64,000 nt of DNA, taken from the NCBI GenBank assembly GCA_026417975.1, contig JAOACD010000009.1, positions 310,001-374,000 of the forward strand, read 5' to 3'. Origin of the DNA: Melioribacter sp. GTDB lineage: Bacteria > Bacteroidota > Ignavibacteria > Ignavibacteriales > Melioribacteraceae. Both the position numbers and the translations under genes were made by a program. Of this stretch, positions 22,915 to 32,475 are shown one piece after another (position 1 is the stretch's first letter; every line of letters begins with the position of its first letter). The notes below the pieces were generated by a model. That model saw only the letters and a program-made list of their open reading frames with translations, was not told where the DNA came from and did no database searches.

Positions 22915-23160
22915 TTAACAGGTATTATTTATTGGTATTATTGGAGAGAATCTTTGATAATTAAGTGTTTTAATATTAGCAATTTTTTCGTATTCGAAAC
23001 ATTTGATTTCATTTGTGCCAATTATTTTTCCGTAAAGTACTTTTTTCCCTTTTCCGTTTTTTGTGATGTAAAGAGGCTCAATAATTATTTCTTTTAATCC
23101 ATATAAAAATTTAATTCTGTTTCTGTTATTAATAGCAGACTTAAAAATTTTCGATTTCAT
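22915..23160 (-). CDS. Small WYL-like single-domain protein
   Basis: AINNRNRIKFLYGLKEIIIEPLYITKNGKGKKVLYGKI resembles WYL domain core; 15 bp downstream of lexA. Confidence 0.55.
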   Translation of the reverse strand: MKSKIFKSAINNRNRIKFLYGLKEIIIEPLYITKNGKGKKVLYGKIIGTNEIKCFEYEKIANIKTLNYQRFSPIIPINNTC

Positions 23161-23175
23161 TTCTAATCCCTTGTT

Positions 23176-23805
23176 TTATGTGTAGCTTCTGAAAACCCCA
23201 ACTACCTTGCCTATTATCGTAAAGTCTTCTGGATTTTCAATGACTATTGGCTCATATTTTTCGTTTTCTGGTACAAGAAAAATTTTCCCATTCTTAATTG
23301 TAAACCTTTTCATTGTTGCCTCATCACCTACAAGTGCAATTACAATATCCCCATTTTTTGCTTCTCTTTGTGGTTGGACTATAACAAGGTCACCATCAAG
23401 AATTCCGGCATTTATCATACTATCTCCTTTAACCTTAAGTCCAAAGCATTCTGTTCTATTGCCAATTAAATTTTTGTCGATAGTTAAATTTCCTTCAATG
23501 TTTTCTTCAGCAAATAATGGCACACCGGCAGCAACTCTTCCAACTATTGGGATGTCAATAATGTCTTTATTTTTTGTTTGTGAATTGGTTATTACTAAAG
23601 ATAATGTTCTGCTTGTTCTTGACTCATTTGTTAAATAACCTTTTTTTATTAATGCGTCGATATGACGTTTCACCCCAAAAGTGCTTGAAATATTGAATTT
23701 TTTTCCTATCTCTCGATATGTTGGGGGATAACCGTTAAAATCGATGTATTCTTTAATAAAATCTAAAATTTCCTTTTGTCGTTCTGTTATAATTTCTTTT
23801 TGCAT
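23176..23805 (-). CDS. lexA: LexA repressor
   Basis: N-terminal wHTH; RVAAGVPLFAEENIEG cleavage site; GDSMINAGILDGD and ATMKRF Ser/Lys dyad. Confidence 0.97.
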   Translation of the reverse strand: MQKEIITERQKEILDFIKEYIDFNGYPPTYREIGKKFNISSTFGVKRHIDALIKKGYLTNESRTSRTLSLVITNSQTKNKDIIDIPIVGRVAAGVPLFAEENIEGNLTIDKNLIGNRTECFGLKVKGDSMINAGILDGDLVIVQPQREAKNGDIVIALVGDEATMKRFTIKNGKIFLVPENEKYEPIVIENPEDFTIIGKVVGVFRSYT

Positions 23806-23830
23806 ATGAAGTGTTCATTTGTTCACTACT

Positions 23831-23859
23831 AATATAGTGAACAAATGTTCACTTGTCAA
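23831..23859 (-). promoter_or_regulatory. lexA promoter with embedded SOS box
   Basis: Minus strand TTGACA-[AGTGAACATTTGTTCAC, 17 nt]-TATATT; spacer contains GAAC-ATTT-GTTC. Confidence 0.85.
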
Positions 23860-24064
23860 GTATTAGATAACACTTTATTTGGGTGATTAAATAATTAGGA
23901 GTATTAGACTTAATAAAATTTGGTTTGGTAATTCGAAGGATCTTTAAGTAAGATGAAAATTTCAAATCAAATCAACCAACAATTTTTGAAAATGAATATG
24001 CTGTAATTAAATTTGTTGCAATAATAGTATTTTGAGAAAAAATTTTAGTACGGAAAAATTCTGA

Positions 24065-25135
24065 TTATTCTACATAAGTTATCCAGCCATATCGATCTTC
24101 TATTTTACCATATTGGATACCGGTAAGCTCATCATAAAGTTTTAGTGCTAATTCACCAGGGGTAGTATCACTAAAGTGTAAGACTTTTTCATTGTATTTT
24201 AATTTACTAATTGCTGATATTACAGCAGCAGTGCCTGTTCCAAATATTTCTATCAGTTCACCTTTTTCATATGCTTCAATAACTTCTTGAATAGATATTG
24301 GCCTTTCCGAAACATTGTATCCCCAATCTTTAAGTAATTGAATTACAGACATACGTGTAATGCCGGGCAAAATTGAACCAGTAAGTGCTGGAGTAGCAAC
24401 TTCGTCTTTAAATCGAACAAAAATATTCATTGCCCCAACTTCTTCAATATATTTTTGTTCAACAGCATCAAGCCAAAGAACTTGTGAATAGCCTTCTTTT
24501 TTTGCTTCAACTTGAGCTATTAATCCCGCGGCATAATTTCCTGCAGCTTTACAGTCGCCTGTACCTTTTCTAATAGCACGTACATACTTATCTGTTACCA
24601 TTATTGGTACTGGCAAAAATCCTTCTGGGTAGTAAGGACCAACAGGACTTAGAATTATTATAAATTTATAACTTTCAGATGGACGAACACCGAAGCATGG
24701 TTCTGTTGCAATTATAAAAGGGCGAATATAAAGTGAGTATCCAGGTTTTGATGGAATCCACTCTTTATCAATTTTTACAAGTTCAATAATTGCTTTTAAT
24801 GCAAGTTGAGAGTCAACTTCTGGGATACACAATCTTTTGGCAGAACGATTAAGTCTTTTGACGTTCTCTTCTGGTCTAAATAAAGCAATTCTCCCGTTGA
24901 CTTGTTTATATGCTTTTAATCCTTCAAATATAGCTTGCCCATAATGAAATACCATTGCTGCTGGACTTATACTCAAGTTTTCAAATTTTTTAATTGTGGG
25001 CTTTTGCCATCCGTCTTTCGAAGCTTCATATTCCATTTCAAATATATGATCGGTGAAAATCTTACCAAATACAATATTTTCTGGTAGCTCGACTTTTGAT
25101 TTTCGTTCTACTTTTTCAATTAAAAAATCTTCCAT
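24065..25135 (-). CDS. ilvE: Branched-chain amino acid aminotransferase
   Basis: GQAIFEGLKAYK; YIEEVGAMNIFVRF; EIFGTGTAAVISAI. Confidence 0.95.
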   Translation of the reverse strand: MEDFLIEKVERKSKVELPENIVFGKIFTDHIFEMEYEASKDGWQKPTIKKFENLSISPAAMVFHYGQAIFEGLKAYKQVNGRIALFRPEENVKRLNRSAKRLCIPEVDSQLALKAIIELVKIDKEWIPSKPGYSLYIRPFIIATEPCFGVRPSESYKFIIILSPVGPYYPEGFLPVPIMVTDKYVRAIRKGTGDCKAAGNYAAGLIAQVEAKKEGYSQVLWLDAVEQKYIEEVGAMNIFVRFKDEVATPALTGSILPGITRMSVIQLLKDWGYNVSERPISIQEVIEAYEKGELIEIFGTGTAAVISAISKLKYNEKVLHFSDTTPGELALKLYDELTGIQYGKIEDRYGWITYVE

Positions 25136-25403
25136 TTTCTTACCGATTTTGTTAGAGTTTTATTATAATAATTTTTCTTTTTCCTATTTAATCATTTCTT
25201 TTTATACAATATATATGAAATTAATTTCTAATTGGCAATGATGAAAAGCTTTTGATTTTTGCAAAAAAGAGGGAAGGTTAAGTTTTTTATCCGATTAGAA
25301 ATTTAGTTTTGTATGATTTATTAGGCAACTTAATTATATATTTAGAATTAATTTCGAAAATCAAACAACTTTATTAGTTTTGAAAGAAAAATAATTTTTG
25401 TGT

Positions 25404-26177
25404 ATGATATTAAATTTATTTGAAAAGCTTGGGAAAAAAACTTTAGATTTTTTTCAGGAAAGTGGACAGGTTTTTAAGTTACTAGGAGAAATTTTTTTCT
25501 ATACACCTTATTTAGTGAAAGGCAGAAGAAATTTTCTTTATCAGATGGAACACATTGGTGTAAACTCACTGCCTCTTGTTTTTATAATTGCAATTTTTAC
25601 TGGAGCTGTTTCTGCCTGGCAAGCTGCCTATCAGTTAAAGGGACTTGCACCATTGTCTTTTTTAGGAGCTGCTACAAGTAGAGCTATTATTACTGAGTTA
25701 GGCCCTGTTTTGACAGCTATTGTCATTGCAGGAAGAGTAGGTGCATCTATTGCTGCTGAACTTGGTTCAATGAAGGTTACTGAACAGATTGATGCTCTTG
25801 AGACAATGGGAATTAGCCCTGTTAGGTTTTTAGCAACTCCTCGTTTTTTTGCATCCGTAATTATGATGCCAATACTTGTGATTTTTGCAAATGTTATTGC
25901 TACTATAGGAGCTTACTTTATTTCTAACTTTTTTCTTGGTATTTCTTTTAATGTTTTTTTTGAATCTGTGAGAAGATATTTTCTTTTCGGCGATTTTATT
26001 TTTGGTCTGGTAAAAGGGATGGTGTTTGGGGGTGTAACTTCTCTGCTTGGTTGTCATATTGGCTTCAAAACAGAAGGAGGAGCAGAAGGAGTAGGGTTTT
26101 CAACAATACGTTCATTTGTATTAAGTTCTGCTTTTATTCTTATTTTAGATTATTTACTTTGGACATTGGTTTTTTGA
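25404..26177 (+). CDS. MlaE/YrbE-type ABC transporter permease
   Basis: TELGPVLTAIVIAGRVGASIAAELGSMKVTEQIDALETMGISPVRFLATPR. Confidence 0.93.
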   Translation: MILNLFEKLGKKTLDFFQESGQVFKLLGEIFFYTPYLVKGRRNFLYQMEHIGVNSLPLVFIIAIFTGAVSAWQAAYQLKGLAPLSFLGAATSRAIITELGPVLTAIVIAGRVGASIAAELGSMKVTEQIDALETMGISPVRFLATPRFFASVIMMPILVIFANVIATIGAYFISNFFLGISFNVFFESVRRYFLFGDFIFGLVKGMVFGGVTSLLGCHIGFKTEGGAEGVGFSTIRSFVLSSAFILILDYLLWTLVF

Positions 26178-26210
26178 TTCTCATTAACTTATAACTTAAC
26201 TGGGACTCTA

Positions 26211-27419
26211 ATGAAAAATTATATTAAACCTTCAAGAAGAACAGAAAATGTTACATATGCTGTTAGAGATATTGTAGTTTTAGCAAATGAAATTGCTAAA
26301 ACAGGAAAAGAAATGTTATATCTGAATATTGGTGATCCCAATCTTTTTGATTTTGAACCTCCTAGACATTTGATAGAAGAAACTTACAAAGCAATGTTGA
26401 ATAATTATAACGGATATGCTCCATCGTCTGGAATTAAGTCCGCTCTTGAAGCAATTGAGAAAGATGCTGAAAAAAAAGGCATAAAAAATATTCAAGATAT
26501 TTTTGTTACATCTGGAGCAAGTGAAGCTATCGATATATGTTTAACAGCTCTATTAAATGATGGCGAAAATATTTTAACTCCAACTCCAGGATATCCACTT
26601 TATACAGCAATACAGAGCAAGTTACAGTTATTCGAAAATCCTTATTATCTTGATGAAAATAATGGTTGGCAACCTAATATAGAAGATATAAAAAGTAAAA
26701 TAAACGATAAAACTAGAGCAATCATTATTATTAATCCAAATAATCCAACAGGTTCAAACCTTTCTGCTGAAACATTAAAACAAATTATTGAAATAGCACT
26801 TGAACATAATCTTGTTATTTTTTCAGATGAAATTTATGATAAGTTATTAATGGATGGTGAAACACACATTTCAATAGCTTCTCTTAATCAAGATGTGCCT
26901 GTGGTTACTTTTGGTGGTTTGTCTAAAAATTATATGGTGCCTGGTTTTAGAATTGGTTGGGGTATAGTAAGTGGAAATAAAGAAGCTCTGAAAGATTATA
27001 TTGATGCTATTAATAAGTTGCTAAGAGCAAGGCTGTGTGCAAATCATCCTGAACAATATGGTATTGCGCCATCTTTACTTGGTGACCAAACTCATCTTGA
27101 AATTGCAATAAAAAAATTAACAAAAAGAAGAGACTTGACGTTTGAAATGCTAAATTCAATTTCTGGAATTTCTTGTGTATCCCCCAAAGGAGCATTTTAT
27201 GCATTTCCAAGAATTCATAATATTAAGGATGATGCTCATTGGACATTGGAATTAATTAAAGAAACAGGTGTGGTGGTAGTTCCTGGAAGTGGTTTTGGAC
27301 AATTACCTGGTACGAATCATTTTAGGGTTGTCTTTCTTCCCCCTGAGGAAATTCTTGAAAAAGCTTTTAAAGCTATTTCGAAGTTCCATGAAAAATATGT
27401 TGATACATTTATAAAATAA
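26211..27419 (+). CDS. Class I/II aminotransferase (alanine aminotransferase-like)
   Basis: NIGDPNLFDFEPP; INPNNPTGSNLS; TFGGLSKNYMVPGFRIGW. Confidence 0.9.
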   Translation: MKNYIKPSRRTENVTYAVRDIVVLANEIAKTGKEMLYLNIGDPNLFDFEPPRHLIEETYKAMLNNYNGYAPSSGIKSALEAIEKDAEKKGIKNIQDIFVTSGASEAIDICLTALLNDGENILTPTPGYPLYTAIQSKLQLFENPYYLDENNGWQPNIEDIKSKINDKTRAIIIINPNNPTGSNLSAETLKQIIEIALEHNLVIFSDEIYDKLLMDGETHISIASLNQDVPVVTFGGLSKNYMVPGFRIGWGIVSGNKEALKDYIDAINKLLRARLCANHPEQYGIAPSLLGDQTHLEIAIKKLTKRRDLTFEMLNSISGISCVSPKGAFYAFPRIHNIKDDAHWTLELIKETGVVVVPGSGFGQLPGTNHFRVVFLPPEEILEKAFKAISKFHEKYVDTFIK

Positions 27420-27420
27420 A

Positions 27421-27453
27421 AAAGGCTTTAGAGAATTTTTCTCTAAAGCCTTT
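27421..27453. terminator. Bidirectional terminator between convergent genes
   Basis: AAAGGCTTTAGAGAA-ttt-TTCTCTAAAGCCTTT perfect 15-bp stem. Confidence 0.88.
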
Positions 27454-27473
27454 AGTGTTTGTTGAAATTAATT

Positions 27474-28802
27474 TTAGATATACATATTAATCATTTGTTC
27501 TAATAATTCCTGCTTTCCACTAATTAATTTTGGTTCACCATACTTGATAGCTAAATCTCTTAAATCTTCGAGTTTAAGTTCACCTCTTTCGAATCTTGCA
27601 CCATCACCGCTATCAAAAGAAGCGTATCTTTCCTTTCGAATCTTTTTGTAATCCGATTCATTAAGAATTTTTTCTGCTACAAGTAATGCTCTTGCAAATG
27701 CATCCATTCCAGCTATATGAGCAATGAATAAATCTTCGGGATCTGTAGAATTTCTTCTAACTTTTGCATCGAAATTCACTCCCCCAGTTCCAAAACCTCC
27801 AGCTTCTGCAATTACAAGCATTGCTTCCACTAATTCATAAATGTTAATTGGGAATTGATCTGTATCCCATCCATTTTGATAATCACCCCGATTTGCATCA
27901 ATGCTTCCAAATAAGCCTGCATCAACAGCACATTGAAGTTCATGCTGGAATGTATGACCAGCTAATGTGGCGTGATTTACTTCGATGTTCAGCTTAAAAT
28001 CTTTGTCAAGTCCATAGTATCTCAAGAATCCAATTACAGTTTCAACATCGTAATCATATTGATGTTTTGATGGTTCCATTGGTTTTGGTTCTATCAAAAA
28101 TGTTCCTTTGAAACCATTTCTTCTTCCATAGTCTTTTGCTAATTCTAAAAATCTTGCCATATGTTCTTTTTCTCTTTTCATATTGGTGTTTAAGAGTGAT
28201 AAATATCCTTCTCGTCCGCCCCAGAATACATAATTTTCACCACCCAATTCAATTGTAGCATCTATAGCTCTTTTAACTTGAGTGGCAGCATAAGTTACAA
28301 CGTGAAAGTCTGGATTTGTTGCAGCTCCATTCATGTAGCGAGGATGAGAAAATAGATTTGCTGTGCCCCATAATAATTTTACTCCAGAAGCTCTTTGTTT
28401 TTCTTTTGCGTAATCTATCATTATTTGGAGTCTTCTATCAGATTCTTCGATTGTATCTCCTTCTTCTACTAAATCAAAGTCGTGAAAACAATAAAATGGT
28501 AAACCTAATTTTGTAATGAATTCAAATGCGGCGTCCATTTTAGCTTTACCGCGTGATATTGGATCTTTTTCTTGATTCCATGGAAGATTTTTTGTTCCTC
28601 TACCAAATGGATCAGATAATTCAGAACAGAAGCTATGCCAGTAAGCAGCAGAAAATCTAAAATATTCTTTCATCGTCTTCCCAAAGACGACATGATTTTC
28701 GTCATACCATTTGAATGCTAATGGATTTTTGGAATCTTTCCCTTCATATTGAATTTTTCCGATGCCTTTGAAATATTCTTTGTTACCAATTAGTACGTCC
28801 AT
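27474..28802 (-). CDS. xylA: Xylose isomerase
   Basis: [35 protein letters not shown]. Confidence 0.98.
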   Translation of the reverse strand: MDVLIGNKEYFKGIGKIQYEGKDSKNPLAFKWYDENHVVFGKTMKEYFRFSAAYWHSFCSELSDPFGRGTKNLPWNQEKDPISRGKAKMDAAFEFITKLGLPFYCFHDFDLVEEGDTIEESDRRLQIMIDYAKEKQRASGVKLLWGTANLFSHPRYMNGAATNPDFHVVTYAATQVKRAIDATIELGGENYVFWGGREGYLSLLNTNMKREKEHMARFLELAKDYGRRNGFKGTFLIEPKPMEPSKHQYDYDVETVIGFLRYYGLDKDFKLNIEVNHATLAGHTFQHELQCAVDAGLFGSIDANRGDYQNGWDTDQFPINIYELVEAMLVIAEAGGFGTGGVNFDAKVRRNSTDPEDLFIAHIAGMDAFARALLVAEKILNESDYKKIRKERYASFDSGDGARFERGELKLEDLRDLAIKYGEPKLISGKQELLEQMINMYI

Positions 28803-28829
28803 ATTTTTTATCCTTTCTTTGTTTGTGAT

Positions 28830-30323
28830 TTATAAAAATTTTTTTAAGTGTTCAAGCCAATTATTATATGCATCTAGAGTTTTCTCAACTAATTCTGGTT
28901 TATGATTTATTATTTTAATTTTTTCTAAGTTTTTGAAAGCTTCATCGAAAGATTTATAAAGACCAGAGCCATAAGCAGCACCTCGCGCTGCGCCTTGTGC
29001 TCCATCGGTATCGTAAAGTTCAATTGTTGCTTCTGTTAAATTTGCAAGTGTTTCTCTAAAGATTGGGCTTAAAAATAAATTTGAATTTCCTGCTCGAATA
29101 ACGTTTATTTTTAATCCCATTTCATTTATAATTTCAATCCCATATTTAAATGAAAATGCAATTCCTTCTTGAACTGCTCTAAAGAAATGAGCTTTAGTAT
29201 GGCGATTAAAATCTATATTTAAGAAGTGACTACCAATGTTTTTATTTTCGAATACTCTTTCAGCTCCGTTACCGAATGGTAAAATTGTTAAGCCATCACA
29301 TCCAATTTCAATTTTTTCTGCAAGTTCATTCATTTGGTTGTAAGATAAATCTGTTGCCATGTTTTTCCTAACAAATGAATTCAAAATTCCAGTACCATTA
29401 ATACACAATAAAACACCTATTCGTGGATTTTCAAATACATGGTTAACATGAGCAAATTGATTTACCCGTGACTTTTTATCATAATTTAATTTATCAATCA
29501 CAGCATAAACAACTCCAGAAGTACCAGCAGTTGCAGCAACTTCTCCCGGATTTAATACATTTAATGAAAAAGCGTTATTAGGTTGGTCGCCTGCTCTATA
29601 TGAAACAACTACGTTTTCAGTTAAACCTAGTTCTTCTGCAGCAGATTTTGTTAATTTACCTTGAATAGAGAATGTTGGAACAATATCTGCAAGCAAAGAT
29701 TCATCTATTTCATAGTATTCAAGTATCTTTTTAGAAACTGAATTGTTTTTAAAATCCCAGAAGATACCTTCTGATAATCCAGAAACAGTAGTATTTATTT
29801 CTCCAGTTAATTTCATTGCTATAAAATCGCCAGGAAGCAAAATTTTATAAATTTGCTTGTAAATTTCTGGTTCATTCTCTTTTATCCATCTTAATTTTGA
29901 AGCCGTAAAATTTCCGGGTGAATTAAGTAAATTGTTTAAGCAGTATTCATTTCCAATGTTTTGAAAAGCTTTATTACCAATTTCAACTGCTCTGCTATCG
30001 CACCATATTATTGAGGGCCTAAGCACTTTTTTATTTTTATCTACAACTACTAGTCCATGCATTTGATAAGAAATCCCAATTGATTTAATCTGAATTACAT
30101 CAATACTTGATTTTTCAATTAACATTCTCGTTAGTATTTTCACATATTCCCACCATGTTTCAGGATCTTGCTCTGCCCAACCTGGTTTGGGCGACTTAAT
30201 TTCCATTTCCTCTTGTGGATAATAACCTTGAATTACAGGTTTTCCTTTTTCGATATCGAGAATGGAACATTTAATTGATGAACTACCTATGTCGTATCCA
30301 ATAGAATACAATTTAACCTCCAA
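28830..30323 (-). CDS. xylB: Xylulokinase
   Basis: GYDIGSSSIKC; GWAEQDPETWW; downstream xylA. TTG at 30311 preceded by GGAGG is a plausible alternative start. Confidence 0.95.
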   Translation of the reverse strand: MEVKLYSIGYDIGSSSIKCSILDIEKGKPVIQGYYPQEEMEIKSPKPGWAEQDPETWWEYVKILTRMLIEKSSIDVIQIKSIGISYQMHGLVVVDKNKKVLRPSIIWCDSRAVEIGNKAFQNIGNEYCLNNLLNSPGNFTASKLRWIKENEPEIYKQIYKILLPGDFIAMKLTGEINTTVSGLSEGIFWDFKNNSVSKKILEYYEIDESLLADIVPTFSIQGKLTKSAAEELGLTENVVVSYRAGDQPNNAFSLNVLNPGEVAATAGTSGVVYAVIDKLNYDKKSRVNQFAHVNHVFENPRIGVLLCINGTGILNSFVRKNMATDLSYNQMNELAEKIEIGCDGLTILPFGNGAERVFENKNIGSHFLNIDFNRHTKAHFFRAVQEGIAFSFKYGIEIINEMGLKINVIRAGNSNLFLSPIFRETLANLTEATIELYDTDGAQGAARGAAYGSGLYKSFDEAFKNLEKIKIINHKPELVEKTLDAYNNWLEHLKKFL

Positions 30324-30339
30324 TGATTCTGAAAGTTAT

Positions 30340-30354
30340 GTGTATAAAATACAC
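30340..30354. promoter_or_regulatory. Perfect palindrome, candidate operator of divergent Nudix regulator/xylBA
   Basis: GTGTAT-aaa-ATACAC in the xylB/regulator intergenic region, flanked by AAGTT...AACTT. Confidence 0.65.
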
Positions 30355-30450
30355 TTAAAGAACTTAAAAATCACCAAAAATTTTTTAATGTAATCAAAAA
30401 ATTATTTTTAAATTAGTTCACAAAAAGATTTCTTATTCAGGAATAAAATA

Positions 30451-31140
30451 ATGTCTCATGTATTAAAAGATGTTATTAAAAACATTTCTATTGATTGTGT
30501 AATATTTGGATTTGATAATTCTACACTTGAAGTATTATTAATAAAGCGAGCAATAAGACCTGAAAGGGGAAGATGGGCATTACCTGGTGGTTTTATCAAA
30601 AAAAATGAATTAGTTAAGGAAGCAGCACAGAGAATTCTAGAAGAAACAACAGGGATAAAGAATATTTATCTCGAAGAATTTGCAATTTTTGATGCAATAG
30701 ATAGATATCCATTAAGAAGGGTATTTACAATAGGTCATTTTGCACTAGTTAAACCAGAACATTATAAATTATCTACTGGGGTGGATACCACAGAAGTAAA
30801 ATGGTTTAAACTATCAGAAATTCCAAAACTACCCTTTGACCATAATCAAATAATAAAAGTAGCTTTGGATAAATTAAGAACTAGAATTAGATATCGACCA
30901 ATAGGGTTTGAATTACTTCCGGAAAAATTTACTTTACCTCAACTACAAACTCTTTATGAAGTTATTCTTGATAAAAAACTCGATAAAAGAAATTTTAGGA
31001 AAAAGCTGATGAAAATGAATCTTCTAAAAAAATTAAAAAGTATAAGTAAAAATGGTAAAAGAAGACCAGCATTTCTTTATAAATTCGATAAAAATAATTA
31101 TGAAAAATTAAGAGAGAAAGGTTTTATATTTGAATTATAA
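30451..31140 (+). CDS. NrtR-like Nudix-domain transcriptional regulator
   Basis: N-terminal Nudix fold (GRWALPGGFIKKNE), C-terminal winged-helix region (FTLPQLQTLYEVIL...RNFRKKLMKMNLL), divergent from xylBA. Confidence 0.85.
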   Translation: MSHVLKDVIKNISIDCVIFGFDNSTLEVLLIKRAIRPERGRWALPGGFIKKNELVKEAAQRILEETTGIKNIYLEEFAIFDAIDRYPLRRVFTIGHFALVKPEHYKLSTGVDTTEVKWFKLSEIPKLPFDHNQIIKVALDKLRTRIRYRPIGFELLPEKFTLPQLQTLYEVILDKKLDKRNFRKKLMKMNLLKKLKSISKNGKRRPAFLYKFDKNNYEKLREKGFIFEL

Positions 31141-31204
31141 TTCCATTATTTTGAAAAGGTATGGAGCTTTATCTATATTTGTTCAATAACTTTTAAGATA
31201 ATTA

Positions 31205-32464
31205 GTGGTTAAATCTTCTTTGAAGAATATAACAAGATTACAAAACGGTATAACAATTGTTTCTGAGAAAATAAATTACGTCAAATCGTTTTCACTTGGT
31301 TTTTGGTTTAATGTAGGTTCAAGAGATGAAATACCAGAAAACAATGGTATTAGTCATTTCCTTGAACATATGTTCTTTAAAGGCACAAAAAAAAGGTCTG
31401 CAAAAAAAATAGCAGAGGATATTGAATCCTTAGGTGGTTATTTAAATGCTTTTACTTCTAAAGAACATACATGTTTTTATGGTAGAGGATTATCAGAACA
31501 TTTAGAGCCCACCTTTGAAGTTTTAGCCGATATGTTACAGAACTCTGTTTTTGACCCAAAAGAAATTTCAAAAGAGTCTAAAGTAGTTATTGATGAACTT
31601 TATGATATTGAAGATTCTCCTGAAGAGCTAATTTTTGATAAGTTTGAGTCTGTTGTATTTCAAGGGAATTCTCTTGGTATGCCAATTATTGGGACTGAAA
31701 AAAACTTGCGTTCATTTAAGCAAAAGGATTTGCTTGACTATGTAAAGGAAAATTATACATTCGATAGGTTTTTTATAGTTGCATCGGGTAATGTAAATCA
31801 TAATCATTTGGTTAAACTGACTGAAAAATACATTACGAAAAATTTCAAAAGCACAAACAGCAAGGAAAGGCTATTAACTCTACAACCAGCACATGATTTG
31901 TTTGTAGAAAAAGATATTCAGCAAGTTCATTACATTATAGGAAAACCTACATATGGTTTTAAAGATGAAAAAAGGATTGTTGTTGCAGTATTGTCCCAAA
32001 TTTTAGGAGAAGGAAGTAGTTCACGTTTATTTCAAAAGTTACGAGAAGAAAATGGAATTGCTTATCAAATAAATACATTCTTAAATTCGTTTTACGATGT
32101 ATCAACTTTTGGCATATACCTTTCAACTAATGAAAAGTCTATACATAAGGCGCAAAGCTTAATTTTTAATGAATTAAAAAAATTAAAGCATAAGAAGGTG
32201 ACTGAAAAGGAACTTGATAGAGCAAAAGAATATTTAATAGGAAATATTTTGATGAGTCTTGAAAGTACAACAAACAGAATGCAAAGAATTGCCCAATCTG
32301 TTATATACTTTGGTAAGATTAAGTCTGTAGAAGAGACTATAAAAAAAATAAGGACTGTTACTGTTAATGATATTTTAAATTTATCAAATGAACTATTCGA
32401 CGAAAATACTTTAACAAGAGTTGTCTTGAGTTCAAAAAATTTATTACTTGAAAAAGCAGCGTAG
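31205..32464 (+). CDS. M16-family zinc peptidase
   Basis: GISHFLEHMFFKGT (HxxEH); C-terminal M16 pattern. Confidence 0.95.
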   Translation: MVKSSLKNITRLQNGITIVSEKINYVKSFSLGFWFNVGSRDEIPENNGISHFLEHMFFKGTKKRSAKKIAEDIESLGGYLNAFTSKEHTCFYGRGLSEHLEPTFEVLADMLQNSVFDPKEISKESKVVIDELYDIEDSPEELIFDKFESVVFQGNSLGMPIIGTEKNLRSFKQKDLLDYVKENYTFDRFFIVASGNVNHNHLVKLTEKYITKNFKSTNSKERLLTLQPAHDLFVEKDIQQVHYIIGKPTYGFKDEKRIVVAVLSQILGEGSSSRLFQKLREENGIAYQINTFLNSFYDVSTFGIYLSTNEKSIHKAQSLIFNELKKLKHKKVTEKELDRAKEYLIGNILMSLESTTNRMQRIAQSVIYFGKIKSVEETIKKIRTVTVNDILNLSNELFDENTLTRVVLSSKNLLLEKAA

Positions 32465-32475
32465 AGGTATAACAT

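Noticed and set aside
23207-23638. 143-aa ORF antisense to lexA
   Set aside because: Lies entirely within the convincing lexA gene on the opposite strand; composition is that of a complementary-strand ORF in AT-rich DNA.
32092-32475. 127-aa antisense ORF over the M16 peptidase gene
   Set aside because: Overlaps a well-supported CDS; no domain signature; low-complexity F/S/L-rich translation typical of antisense ORFs.
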